Program-made: the position numbers and the translations under genes | From: Bolinopsis microptera | Taxonomy: Eukaryota; Ctenophora; Tentaculata; Lobata; Bolinopsidae | Assembly: GCF_026151205.1 (NCBI RefSeq) | Contig: NC_087081.1 | Location: 62,001-126,000, forward strand | Length of the DNA: 64,000 nucleotides | Reading direction: 5' to 3' | Notes under the pieces: generated by a model | What the model was told of the DNA's origin: nothing | Seen by the model: only the letters and a program-made list of their open reading frames with translations | The model's database searches: none | Shown: piece by piece, positions 46,246-57,700 of the stretch | Position numbering within the stretch: the first letter of the stretch is position 1 | Layout: every line of letters starts with the position of its first letter

Positions 46246-46415
46246 AGGGAGCGTTCAGATATTACGTCAGCAGGTTTTTGGCCATTTTTACCCCCCCCCC
46301 CCCCAGAATTCAGGTATTCGGCAAGGCCCAGACCACCCTTCCCCATCGTTGGCAACCGCCAGCATTTCCAAACCCCCTCCCTCTCGGCTTCTGATGTGAT
46401 AGGTGAACGCTCCCT
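46246..46415. mobile_element. 170-bp MITE with a C run
   Basis: AGGGAGCGTTCAGATATTAC and the right end (reverse complement AGGGAGCGTTCACCTATCAC) form terminal inverted repeats of about 25 bp. A 14-C run lies at 46,291-46,304. No exact target duplication is evident. It lies just after the gene C stop and probably falls in its 3' UTR or the short gap before gene D. Confidence 0.7.
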
Positions 46416-46904
46416 AAAATATTAAATTATACCAATTCAGCAGTAAAACTGTATGTGTAAGATATTCTGTATTTTTTTTCATGTTTTTAAGGAGAAAGAT
46501 TTATCGTAAATTTATATCAAAATTCAAACTATTCAAATATTTTAGTTGTTTTATATCTGTTATATACCGGTTTATTGTTATATTTTATTTCATCGCTTTC
46601 TAAACTATCAAGTTTCTACCAATTACGCATTTTAATATCAGCTGACCATTCTTACTCTTGAAAAATCTTATACTTGCTTTGGATAAAATCAATCCCAAAT
46701 CAAACAAGCAAACATTGAATTACGATGGACTAGAAATTGATAGGGCTACTACGTCTGTTCAAATTTGTATCATTGAAAGAATTGTGATTTGATAATACCC
46801 AATTTTTCAAAATTGTCACTGTTCGTGATGCCACCGTTAAACAGAGCATCTTAACTGCAACTAATTATCAAATTATTAACAGATAATTAACTCCCAAGTA
46901 GAAG

Positions 46905-49900
46905 ATGATAAAAGTACGTAACGAACTCGGTGAATCCCCCTGCTACCTCTGTGATTTTGCGTGCAGCACAAAACAGAAACTAGCTTACCACACCTTTACA
47001 GTTCACAACACACCTCAGAGTTTGATTTGCAGCTACTGTCAGTTCAAGTTCAAAGATGTCTCATCTGTTAGGTTAATTGGTTAATTAATAAAATTATCTA
47101 ACTTATGCACTTATTAAACCATTTGGGCTCAAAATTTTGCTTGAATCTATTTATGGTTGGGGATGGTTGTTGGAATTGAACATCGGTGGGGCAGCTTACA
47201 CTTTACAGCTATGTGAATTTGTCCATTCATCGAGACGTAGACCAGAAAATTTATGTAAACTTTTTTACCAGTAGTCCTTTCCATTTTTCCATATCATCTT
47301 TGGTATTATGAAATCTATCGTTAATGTAAGTATGCACCTCAAACAACTACATGGTATCTGGCCAATAGTTTATAAATAATTTGACGGTCTTGTTTTCAGG
47401 AGGCATATCCGCACAGTTCACATCAACGCTAAAGATTACATGTGTACTTACTGCAACAAGAAATACAAACACAAATATGATCTGGAGAAACACTTTTCCA
47501 AGGTATGATACAAATTCAAATTTATAAATTGACAATTTTGATATTTTATTGTTTGTGTCCCTGAATAATATATCAGTATTTAGTTCTAATTATGTGACAC
47601 TATCTCTTACCAAATTTACATAGATAAAACAAAACACAGTATAACTGTGTTAGCCAACATTAAAACAATTTGTTGTTTCAGATTCACAAGACAAGACCAA
47701 TGGAGGGGCAAAACTTCTGCTCTGAGTGTAAACTACTCTGCTTTGGGTGGGAACAGCTCAAGAAACATTACCTGGACGCTCATGGTAGGATTTTGGTGAA
47801 ATGTTTGACTTTGTACATCTCCAATCTCCATGATGATTTCAACATATCCATTATCCATAGTCATTAGTCATCGTTACGATTCAATGGCATATTTTTACTT
47901 TACTTCTTAGAAAATTGTATCGTCATAAAAGTAAGGACAATAAAAACCCACCCACGTTTTGGGTCCATAGCTGTTTAGTCTAATTAGTCTAATTAACTAA
48001 CTAGACGAACTATCATTAATAACACAATCTCAGGTAAAACAATACAACATATAAAGTGTCCCCAATGTTATAAGATCTTCTTTGATGTGATGTATTTGAA
48101 GCAGCATTTCAAACGGGTCCATAACAACAAGACTATGAGTGTTGTCTACTGCCAGGTAAGTGATAAGTTAATTAATTAATTAAGTGATAAGTAAATTAAT
48201 TAATTAAATGATCAGTTAATTAATGACTAATTAAGTAATACGTTAATTAATTAATTACCCTAATTAAGTGATAAGTTAATTAATTAACTGACTGCGTCAA
48301 ATAAACAATTACTTGTTTATTTTAACAATTTATAAATGTAATGAGGTCTGATCATCATCTTCTTACCTTAGTATTGCTGTTCTACTAAATTTATAAATGT
48401 ATTCGCCGCGGCACTCAGCACTGGCATGTCAGTAAATTCACTTGTGAGTTCAGTAGCTCTCACAATACGTTATATTATGTGCCTCGACGGGCTAAAGTAG
48501 TGGATGACCTTGCTGTACGGCAAGTTAAACAAGGATCTGAAACTACTAGGTTCCGTACAGACTCAACTCTGCACCCGTGTCAATATGTTCATTATATGCA
48601 AGCCTCTTGATTTATATCAAGATAAAGTTGTACCTTGCGATAATATCGACATTTTCAACTTGCTTGTGAAATGTTAAATACTTGTCCAGCACTGTGGAGC
48701 AGTGTTTGAAGAAGACACAGCGCTAGTCCGGCACATGGAAGAAAAACACTTCTGGAACGGAGAAAGTGCCGTGTTCTGCCGGGAGGACCAGTGTGACGAA
48801 CTGTTTGAGGACATGTCCGAGCTGGAGACTCATATTCAGGTATACAATAGTTTGAGGACATGTCCGAGCTGGAGACTCATATTCAGGTATACAATTACAA
48901 TAGTTTGAGGACATGTCCGAGCTGGAGACACATATAGTGATAGTTTGCGATGGCCAGCGCAACTGGCCATCGCAGAAAACAGTTCGATAACTAGCGCTGG
49001 ATAGCGACAACTAGCGCTGGATAGCGACAACTAGCGCTGGCCAGCGCTGGCCATCGATATCTAGCGCAAAATTTTTGCGCTATTACTCGTCAGCTAGCGC
49101 TGGCCAGCGCTGGCCAGCGCTAGCCAGCGCTAGCCAGCGCTAACCAGCGCTAGCTGACGAATAATATATCGCAACTATATTGCGCTGGCCAGCGCTGGCT
49201 GACGAGTAATACTAATATTGTCATCGAGCGTGCTAAATCACTCTACAGTCGATCTTCGAGATTGTTCTAAAAGGGCCCCGATGGTTGTAACCAACTTCAA
49301 TCGATGCAATGTATTTTCGGACGCTAATTCCGAATCAACCCCCATGACATAGGGTTAAAATGCTCTCCTGACGAGATATTGGCGAAAAACTGTATCGATC
49401 ACGTGATATGACCGTATAAGGAAGTTAGTCTAATTTCTCGTTAGGGGTTAGGGTTTCAGCATATGTTTTTGTTAAGGATTGGGTTAGGGTTAGGGTTGGG
49501 ATCAGATTAGAGGGTTAGGGTTTCAAAAAGTCGTTCAGAACCTTAGATGGCAAGTACGTACGGTACAGGGCTTTAAGGGGGCATACCCCAAAACAGTGGT
49601 TTGTGCCGTCCAGACCAAATGACCTCATAGGCAGTTCAGTGACCTTCTAGCGCACCGTTTCCACACAAAAAAAAAATTATTTTGAGAATTCCCATTTTTG
49701 TAATCGACCATTTCCTGGTTAAGAGTGCAATTTTCGGAAAAAATTATTTTGTGGTTGAGACGCTATAAGTTAATCATTTCTTGCGGTATCGGGTTGAAAT
49801 TTTGCTCGCCGTTTATTCACATCTATGTCAAGGTGTGTGTAAAATCTTGATATCGTATCTAAAAAGGCTGGTGTGTTATGAATTTTTAAAGTCAAAAAGC

Positions 49901-50318
49901 TAAAATTGTCCTTTTCAGGCTTATTTTAACAATAAGTCAGTCAGGGAAGATCGGATTATTTGATACTTGACATCAAATTGTTCTCTGAATTCTGGCGCAG
50001 TTTTTGATGCCCTCAAAAATGTTTTTACTCATTCACCTTCTGATCTATTGGACCGCAAAGCCAAACAACAAATTTAGGCACATTTTTCGTTTTTAATATT
50101 TACTGATTTTTCTAAAATTTTGATAGGAATATGCTAGTGACTTTTTGAAGGGTGCAAAATAACCGCAACTAGCACATTTATATATGAACAACAAAAACAC
50201 CCTAAAATGCTTCCCTTTGAAGTTATGGGAGAAAATGTGATTTTTTATCTGCAAAGCCAAAAAATCACATTTTCTCCCATAACTTCAAAGGGAAGCATTT
50301 TAGGGTGTTTTGTTGTTC

Positions 50319-50349
<31 letters not shown>

Positions 50350-53300
50350 AATGGCATAAAATGGCATAAAATGGCATAAAATGGAGACTTTTTCTATGGA
50401 GAAAATGGAAAAACCCATGAGTAATTCTCCATTTTCTCCATTTTATGCCATGAATTTTGTCTTCGAAATTTTATCTTTAACACCATTTAACACCTAAATT
50501 GGACATCCTAACATGTTTATTTACGCTTACTAGGGGCGTAACAAGCTTATGAAAGCTCATAGTAGGCTACTAGATGCTTATACTAGGTTAGTAGAGGCAC
50601 ACTTCAGGCAAACTCATAAATACTCAAGCCTAGTGTTAAGTTATTTCTACAGGCTACAGCAGGAGAGAGTAATAGGGGAGAGTAATAGGCACTGAGCATC
50701 GAGACCTACATCCTCGACAGTCGAAACAAGCTCGCACTGCAGACTTCGATAAACCGAAAAAACCAAAAAAAAATTTTCGGCTAATAATGAAGAGGGTAGC
50801 ATGAAACGTGGAGAAAAGTGGTTTTTAGAAAAACTTTGGAAAATTTTGACTTAGAAAATTTTCGGCCCGAGTCATTTTTCGAGAAAATTATTTAATTTTT
50901 TCAAATTTTTTCTGAAAACCGCTTTTCTCCACGTTTCATGCTACTCTGTTCATTATTTGACGAAAATATTTTGTTCGGTTTTTCGAAGTCCACACCTTCC
51001 CCTGGATACACAATTTTGGACTCGAAGTAATGCGATCTCGGAAGGCAGGCCTCCCCTTTGCAACACGAGCTCGGAATCGGGAGCTCTCGATACGAGAGGT
51101 ACGTATCGTAAATGACTCGGACCGAACATTTTCTAAGTCAACATTTTTCAAAGTTTTTCTGAAAACCACTTTTCTCCATGTTTCATGCTACCCTGTTCAT
51201 TATTTGCCGAAAATATTTTTTCGGTTTTTCGAAGTCCACACCTTCCCCTCGATACACAATTTTGGGCTCGAGGTAATGCGATCTCGGAAGGCAGGCCTCC
51301 CCTTTGCAACACGAGTTCGGAATCGGGAGCTCTTGATACGGGAGGTACGTATCGTAAATGACTCGGACCGAACATTTTCTAAGTCAACATTTTTCAAAGT
51401 TTTTCAGAAAACCACTTTTCTCCATGTTTCATGATACTCTGTTCATTATTGGCCGAAAATATCTTTTTTTAAAATAATTTTTCTCGAAATTCTAAATTTT
51501 TCAGGTTTTCAATGGCATAAAATGGCATAAAATGGCATAAAATGGCATAAAATGGAGACTTTTTCTATGGAGAAAATGGAAAAACCTATGAGTAATTCTC
51601 CATTTTCTCCATTTATGCCATTGGCCCCCCCCCCTGTTGTTCATAACTCATATATAAATGTGCTAGTTGCGGTTATTTTGCACCCTTCAAAAAGTCACTA
51701 GCACATTCCTATCAAAATTTTAGAAAAATCAGTAAATATTAAAAACGAAAAATGTGCCTAAATCTGTTGTTTGGCTTTGAGGTCCAATAGATCAGAAGGT
51801 GAATGAGTAAAAACATTTTTGAGGGCATCAAAAACTGCGCCAGAATTCAGAGAACAATTTGATGTCAAGTATCAAATAATCCGATCTTCCCTGACTGACT
51901 TATTGTTAAAATAAGCCTGAAAAGGACAATTTTAGCTTTTTGACTTTAAAAATTCATAACACACCAGCCTTTTTAGATACGATATCAAGATTTTACACAC
52001 ACCTTGACATAGATGTGAATAAACGGCGAGCAAAATTTCAACCCGATACCGCAAGAAATGATTAACTTATAGAGTCTCAACCACAAAATAATTTTTTCCG
52101 AAAATTGCACTCTTAACCAGGAAATGGTCGATTACAAAAATGGGAATTCTCAAAATAATTTTTTTTGTGTGGAAACGGTTGATAGAAGGTCACTGAACTG
52201 CCTATGAGGTCATTAGGTCTGGACAGATTTGGGGTATGCCCCCTTAAGTACGTACGGTACAGCTACTTTTAAAGGTACGTACCGTACAGGCACTGTAAGG
52301 TACAATTTTTTTTCAAATTTTTAGAATCAACTTCAGTGAATTACTTGCAATTTCTGATTAGTATTATCATCATAATTTTTGAGATAGAAGTCGAAAATTA
52401 ACACAGTGGTTAAAACAATAAAAGATTTAAGAGGAAAATTTGTGTACCGGATCGCTCTTAACCGGTACTACACTACTACTACTTGTAATTATCGTTAAAC
52501 TCAAAGCTTCATCCTTTTGTTGCAGTATACGAACACCAGCTTTTCAGCTAGCTCAGGTCGCAACCTTAATCTACGCTTGTCCATAATATACTCTTAATCT
52601 CTAAAATTGGTCTCACAAATTGACGAAAACACTGAATACTATTTGGGCCAACTGTTTAAGCAGAAAAAGTTCTCCTCCAAAATATTTCCAGTATATTGAC
52701 GGATTAATAAGCTTCATAGGTTCTGATTCCGCATCAGTGTAGGGTTTTACCCCTTCTCTGTCGCACGTACCGTCTAGTTTTTGTTTCCATTGCTATCAAC
52801 CGGATTCAACCTTTCAGCCTACTTTATTAAGTATGTACCGTACAGCTAATTTAAAGGTACGTACCGTACGAACTTACCATCTTAGTTCAGAACCAGCTAG
52901 AGTCAGAGAATGGGTTAAAAAAGTCAGTCGAGTGTAAAGTGATTAATCATCATCCGAGTAATATCGCAAGTATATGATTTTGATACATTGCGCTGGCTAG
53001 CGCTGGCTAGCGCTGGCTAGCGCTGGCTAGCGCTGGCTAGCGCTGGCTAGCGCTGGCTAACGCTGGCTAGCGCTGGTTAGCGCTGGCTAGCGCTGGTTAG
53101 CGCTGGCCAGCGCTGGCAAAAATTTTGCGCTAGATATCGATGGCCAGCGCTAGTTGTCGCTATCCAGCGCTAGTTGTCGCTATCCAGCGCTAGTTATCGA
53201 ACTGTTTTCTGCGATGGCCAGTTGCGCTGGCCATCGCAAACTATCGCGTGCGACAGTGTCGCATAGCCAGCGACAACTAGCGCTGGATAGCGACAACTAG

Positions 53301-54724
53301 CGCTGGATGGCGACAACTAGCGCTGGATGGCGACAACTAGCGCTGGATAGCGACAATTATCGAACATATATATTTTGCGCTGGCCAGCGTTATCCAGCGC
53401 TGGATAGCGACAACTAGCGCTGGATGGCGACAACTAGCGCTGGATAGCGCTAGTTGTCGCCATCCAGCGCTAGTTGTCGCGTTTTGACTATCGCAAAAGA
53501 ACCGGATAATGAGCTAAATTTATTTCAGGCGGTTCACAAGGGCAATAAAAGAGTCCGAGTATCCCCTACCTCATATTGTAGTGGTACCGAGTCAGATTGT
53601 CCAGTTTGTTCAGATACTCAGCCTTCCAAATTACAGGTATTGGTTAATAAACTAGACTCGGATTAATAAATTTAGTAAGAAAGATACAAACAAATACACA
53701 TGCTCATACCCAAGTCCCAAATAATTAGCAATAAATGTTTTCATACCTTAACGCTTAAGGTCGCAGTCAAACCATCTCCTAAAAATTATGACTTAATTAA
53801 GTATTAATACGAGCGTTAGTGTACCTATCTTCTGTTACTAGGTTATCATATATAATTATTTGTTAGCTTATTATTATGTTTAGCGTGCATGTGTGTACGC
53901 TAAAACGTATACACCAGTACTTTCTTAGCTTTAAAAGGTCAGGCCTTTTTAAATGGCTTCTTTTTAATACTAAGATACTACATAATTCTATAATTGAGTC
54001 TAATTACCCCTGTTTTCAGTTAGTAGCACATTTGACGGAGAGTCACCATTGGAGATCAGTTATGGAATGTCAAAAATGTTACAAACTATTCCCCACGTGC
54101 GCAGAAGTTCAGGTTAGAAATGCTACAAACGATTATTTATAATGGTTAAAAATCGAACGAATATCAAATCTAATCAATTAGTTAATTGATGACCCAATAA
54201 CCTCAGGAGCATTTAAACTCACACTGTTTGGAACCTGAAGATGCGCCTCTCTTACCGAGCGGGAAACATTCCATCCTGAAGAAGAGATTGCTGAAGAGGA
54301 AGAATATTAAAGACCTGTCACGTGACTTGGAACCTAGATTCTTTGTGGGCTTCGTCCGGCTGGACGATCAGAAGGTACGTTGTTTAACTCATTTAATAAC
54401 TTATAACTTATTTTTAACTTATTTAATAACTTATAACTTATTTAAGAGGAAATGTGGTTTCTAGAAACCTGAAGATTAGTCTGAATATCAATCATCCCTT
54501 TCAAACAAATGTTGATTACATTTCATTAACATTTATCCTTATTATTAACGACTCCCAACCATAAACATTTTTCATCGAGGCAGTTAACAATTCGCCTCTC
54601 ATCACAATAAAAATGGGAGAATCTGGTACCAATATTATCCAACGATCACATTTCTCAGGAGCCCGCGTTGCAAGAAGAGGTCGAAGTGGAAACGAACAAT
54701 GGAGAAGGGAGCAGTATTCATGAT
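46905..54724 (+). CDS. Gene D: nine-finger C2H2 zinc-finger protein, 3' end lost
   Basis: Exons are 46,905-47,071, 47,400-47,502, 47,682-47,784, 48,034-48,155, 48,690-48,839, 53,529-53,636, 54,020-54,112, 54,207-54,374 and 54,659 to about 54,724. An in-frame stop lies just before the ATG. Phases join throughout and splicing reconstitutes nine fingers. Examples are CYLCDFACSTKQKLAYH..VH, CTYCNKKYKHKYDLEKHF.. and CPQCYKIFFDVMYLKQHF.. The seventh has C-x4-C (CREDQC). The eighth (CPVC..H) and ninth (CQKCYKLF..H) exist only after splicing. Such arrays bind DNA or RNA in the nucleus. A basic tail (KKRLLKRKNIK) follows the fingers, then FFVGFVRLD. No KRAB, BTB or SCAN domain is present. The specific family is not identified. 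Intron 5 is 4.7 kb because of foldback B. The final exon breaks off in unreliable sequence. Confidence 0.85.
48165..48285 (+). repeat. TTAATTAA-rich imperfect tandem repeat
   Basis: Repeated AGTGATAAGTTAATTAATTA-like units of about 25-30 bp, in intron 4 of gene D. It is self-complementary and likely slippage-prone. Confidence 0.8.
48475..48617 (+). repeat. Solo copy of the R-block core
   Basis: This segment is nearly identical to the inner 143 bp of the R blocks at about 957-1,099 and 1,273-1,415 (one C/A change at CTCGCCGG/CTCGACGG). Its sharp edges (TTATGTGCC..TTGATTTATA) show that the core is an independent dispersed repeat. It contains the CTTGC..GCAAG hairpin and weak tRNA-like phrases (GGGCTAAAGTAGTGG, AGGTTCCG), so a SINE is possible but unproven. 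Confidence 0.75.
48804..48940 (+). repeat. Triplicated exon-5/intron-5 junction of gene D
   Basis: The exon end TTTGAGGACATGTCCGAGCT plus GGAGACTCATATTCAG and the intron start GTATACAATAG occur at 48,804, again after 48,851, and a third time (ending GAGACACATATAG) after 48,903, directly abutting the truncated left end of foldback B. The first two copies each keep a GTATAC donor. The later copies could act as extra donors. Confidence 0.88.
50186..50347. repeat. Hairpin followed by poly-G run (29 G)
   Basis: GAACAACAAAAACACCCTAA..GAAAATGTGATTTTTT is followed, after a short loop, by its reverse complement ending TTTTGTTGTTC, then 29 G (50,319-50,347). The run is mirrored by a 10-C run at 51,625-51,634 on the far side of the inner segment, so the fold continues across it. 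Confidence 0.85.
50350..51625 (+). repeat. Inner tandem and direct repeats of the nested element
   Basis: AATGGCATAAAATGGCATAA followed by GGAGACTTTTTCTATGGAG occurs at 50,350 and again at 51,509. A 247-bp unit with CTGTTCATTATTTG, GAAGTCCACACCTTCCCC, GCGATCTCGGAAGGCAGG and GGTACGTATCGTAAATGAC is tandemly repeated at 50,946 and 51,193, with a third start at 51,434. An inverted partial copy lies at 50,770-50,940. Open frames here on both strands reflect the repeat. Confidence 0.82.
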
Positions 54725-57700
54725 TGGGGGCCCCTTTTTTAAAAAAAAAATTTTTGGGGTTTTTTTGGGGGGGTTTTTTCCTTTAAAAAAAAACCCCCAA
54801 TTTTTAAAATTTTTAAAAAAATTTTTTTAAAATTTTTTTTTTTTAAAAGGAAAATTTTTTTTTCCCCTTTTTTTTAAAAATTTTTTGGGGAAAAAAAAGG
54901 GAAAAAAATTTAAAAAAATTTTTTTTTTCCCGGTTTCAAAAAAATTTTCCAAAACTTTTTTTTTTTTTAAAAATAAAAAAAAAATTTTTTTTGGGTTTTT
55001 TTTAAAAACCCGGGAAAAAAACCCCCCTTTTGGGGGCCCCCAACCCCCCCTTTTCCCGGGGTTTTTTTAAAAAAATTTCCGAAAAAAAAAAATTTTCCTG
55101 GGAAATTAAAAATTTTTTTTTTTTAAAAAAAATTTCCCCAAAAAAAAATTTTCCCCTTTTTTTTTTTTAAAAATTTATCCCTTTTAAAAAAAAATTTTTT
55201 TTAAAAAAAAAAAAATTTTTAAAAAAAAATTTTTAAAAAAAAAAAAATTTTTTTTTTCCCCCCCCCCAAAAAAAAAAAAAAAACCCCCCGGGAAAAATTT
55301 TCCCCCCAAAAAAAACCCGGGGGAAAACCCCCAAAAATTTTTCCCCCCAAAAGGGGGGGAAGGCCCTTGGGGGGGGGGTTTTGGGGTTTTTGGGGGGGAA
55401 AAAAAAAAAGGGGTTCCCGGGGGGGGGGAAAAAAAAAAGGGGGGGTTTTTTTTTTTTTAAAAAAATTTTTGGGGGGGAAAAAAAAAAAACCCCGGGGACG
55501 GTTTTTTTGGTTTTTTCCCAAAAGGGGGGGGGTTTTTTTTTGGGGGGGGTTTTTAAGGTTTTTTAAAAAGGGGGGGTTTTTTTTTGGGGGGGTTTTTTTC
55601 TTTTTTTTTTTTTTCCCCCCCTTTGGTTTTTTTTTTTTTTTTTTTTTCCCCAAAAAATTTTTTTTTTTTTTGGGAAAATTTTGGTTCTTTTTTAAAAAAA
55701 ATTTTTTTTTTAGGTTGTTTTTTCGGTTAATTTTTTTTAAAATTTTTTGGGTTTTTTTGGGAAATTTTTTTTTTTAAAAAAAAAAAAAAAAATTTAAAAA
55801 GGGGGCCCTTTTTTGGAAAAAAAAATTTTTGGGGGGGGGTTTTAAAGGAAATTTTTAATTTTTTTTTTGGGGTTTTTTTTTTTGGGTTTTTTTTTTGGGG
55901 GGGGAATTTAATTCCTTTTGGGGTTTTTTTTTTTGGGGGGTTTTTTTTTTTTTTAAGGTTTTTTTTTTTTTGGGGGAAAATTTTTTTTTTAAAATTTTTC
56001 GGTTTGGGGTTTTTTTTTTTAAAAAAAAATTTTTTTTTTTTTTAAAATTTTTTTTTTTGGAATTTTTTTAAGGGGTTTTTTTTTTTTTTTAAAAGGGTTT
56101 TTTTTTCCCTTTTTGGGTTATTTTTGGGTTTTTTTTTTGGGGTTTGGGGTGGGGTTTTTTAACCCCCTTTTTTTTTGGGGGTTTGGGGGTTTGGTAGGGG
56201 GGGAAGGTTTTAAAATTTTTAAAAAAATTTTTTTTTTGGGGGGGGAAAATTTTAAAAGGGCCCCTTTTTTTGGGGGTTGGGGGGGGTTTTTTCCCGGGTA
56301 AAAACCAAAAAAATTTTTTTCCTTTAAATTTTTTGGGCTTTTTTTTGGGGGGAAAAAAAAAAAGGGGGGTTTTTCCCCCCCCTTTTTTTTTAAATTTTTA
56401 AAAAAATTTTTTTTTTAATTTTGGGTTTTTTTTTTAAAAAAATTTTTTTTGGTTTTTGGGTTTTTTTAAAGGTATTTTTGGGTTTTTTTTTTTTTTTAGG
56501 CTTTTTTTTTTTGGGGGTTTTTTTTTGGCTTTTTTTCCTTTTTCCCTTTTTTTTAAAAATTTTTGGTTTTTTTTACTTTTTAAAACCAAAAAGGTTTTTT
56601 TTTTTGGGGGTTTTTTAAGGTTTTTTTTTTTTTTTGGCCAAATTAAAATTTTAAAAAAATTTGGTTTTTTTTTTTTTTTTTTAAAAATTTTGGGCCGGGG
56701 GAAAAGGGTTTTTTAAAAAATTTTTTTTTTTAAAAAAAAAAAGGGGTTTTCGGAAAAAATTTTTTTTAAAAAAATTTTTTTTAAAAAATTTTTGGGGGGT
56801 TTTTGGTTTTTTTTTTTTTTTTAAAAAAAAAATTTTTAAAAATTTTATTTTTTTTTGGGGAAAGGGGAATTCCCCGGGTTTTTGGGGGGGGGGTTTTTTT
56901 TTTGGGGGGGTTTTTTAAAGGTTTTTTAAATTTTCCCTTTAAAAAGGGTTTGGGAAAAAAAGGGGGAAAAAAAAAAACAAAGGTTTTTGGGGGGGGGTTT
57001 TTTTTTGGTTTAAATTTTTTTTTTTAAAAAAATTTTTTTTTTTTTTCCCCCCTTTTTTTTTTGGGGGGTTTTTTTTGGGTTTTTTAAAAAAGTTTTTTTT
57101 GGCCAAAGGTACTTAATTTTTTTTAAAAACCAAATTTTTTTAAAAATTTTTAAAAATTTTTTTTTTTTTTTAAAAATTGGGGGGGGTTTTTTTTTGGGGG
57201 GTTTTTTTTTAAAATTTTTTAAATTTTTTTGGGGTCCAAAAAAAAAAAATTTTTTAAAAAAAAAAATTTTTTGGGAATTAAATTTTTTTTAAAAAAAAAT
57301 TTTTTTTTTTTTTAAAAAAAAAACCCTTTTATTGGGGAAAAAATTGTTTTTTTTTTTTAAAAAAATTTTTGGGGGGGGAAAAAAAGGGTTTTGAAAACCT
57401 TTTTTTTTTTTTAAAAAAAGGAAAAAAAAAACCCCCCAAAAAAACCTTTTCCAAACTCTGGGGTTTTTAAATTTTTTTTTAAAAAAATTAAAAATTTTTT
57501 TTTTTAAAAAAAAAAAAATTTTTAAAAAATTTTTTTTTTTCCCCTTTTTTTGGGAAAAAAGGGGGCAAAAAAAATTTTTTTTTTAAAAAAAAACCAATTT
57601 TTTTGGGGGGGGGAAAATTTTTTTTAAAAAAATTTTAAAAAATTTTTTCCAAAATTTTTTTAAAATTTAAAAAGGTTTAAAAAATTTTTTTTTTAAAAAA

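Larger units (their letters stand above)
49542..52885. mobile_element. 3.3-kb element nested in foldback B
   Basis: The short ends CTTAGATGGCAAGT and ACTTACCATCTTAG-like inverted repeats are flanked by the duplication TTCAGAAC (49,534-49,541 and 52,886-52,893). The foldback A copy shows the unduplicated site. Just inside lie GTACGTAC(C)GTAC motifs. Then come long inverted arms: 49,570-50,200 is the near-perfect reverse complement of 51,642-52,247, containing the GGGGGCATACCCC and TCTGAATTCTGGCGCAG landmarks. The arms belong to the family seen at 1-341. The inner 1.4 kb holds the hairpin at 50,186-50,318, AATGGCATAA repeats and the tandem block below. No transposase was found. Confidence 0.88.
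48936..53503. mobile_element. Foldback element B, left-truncated, in gene D intron 5
   Basis: The right end matches that of foldback A exactly (..TTTTGACTATCGCAAAAGAACC, ending 53,503). The left begins at GTGATAGTTTGCGATGGCC, a point about 258 bp inside the A arm, so the left terminus is missing. Shared interior blocks are 49,309-49,541 (like 39,050-39,300) and 52,894-52,990 (like 41,365-41,440). The arms contain long runs of AGCGCTGGCT (52,988-53,110) and CCAGCGCTAGTTGTCGC. The TTAA element of foldback A is absent, and a different element is nested at 49,542-52,885. Confidence 0.92.

Noticed and set aside
46905-54374. Gene D as HINFP or another named zinc-finger factor
   Set aside because: Only generic C2H2 spacing is shared; the residues outside the fingers give no convincing match from memory.
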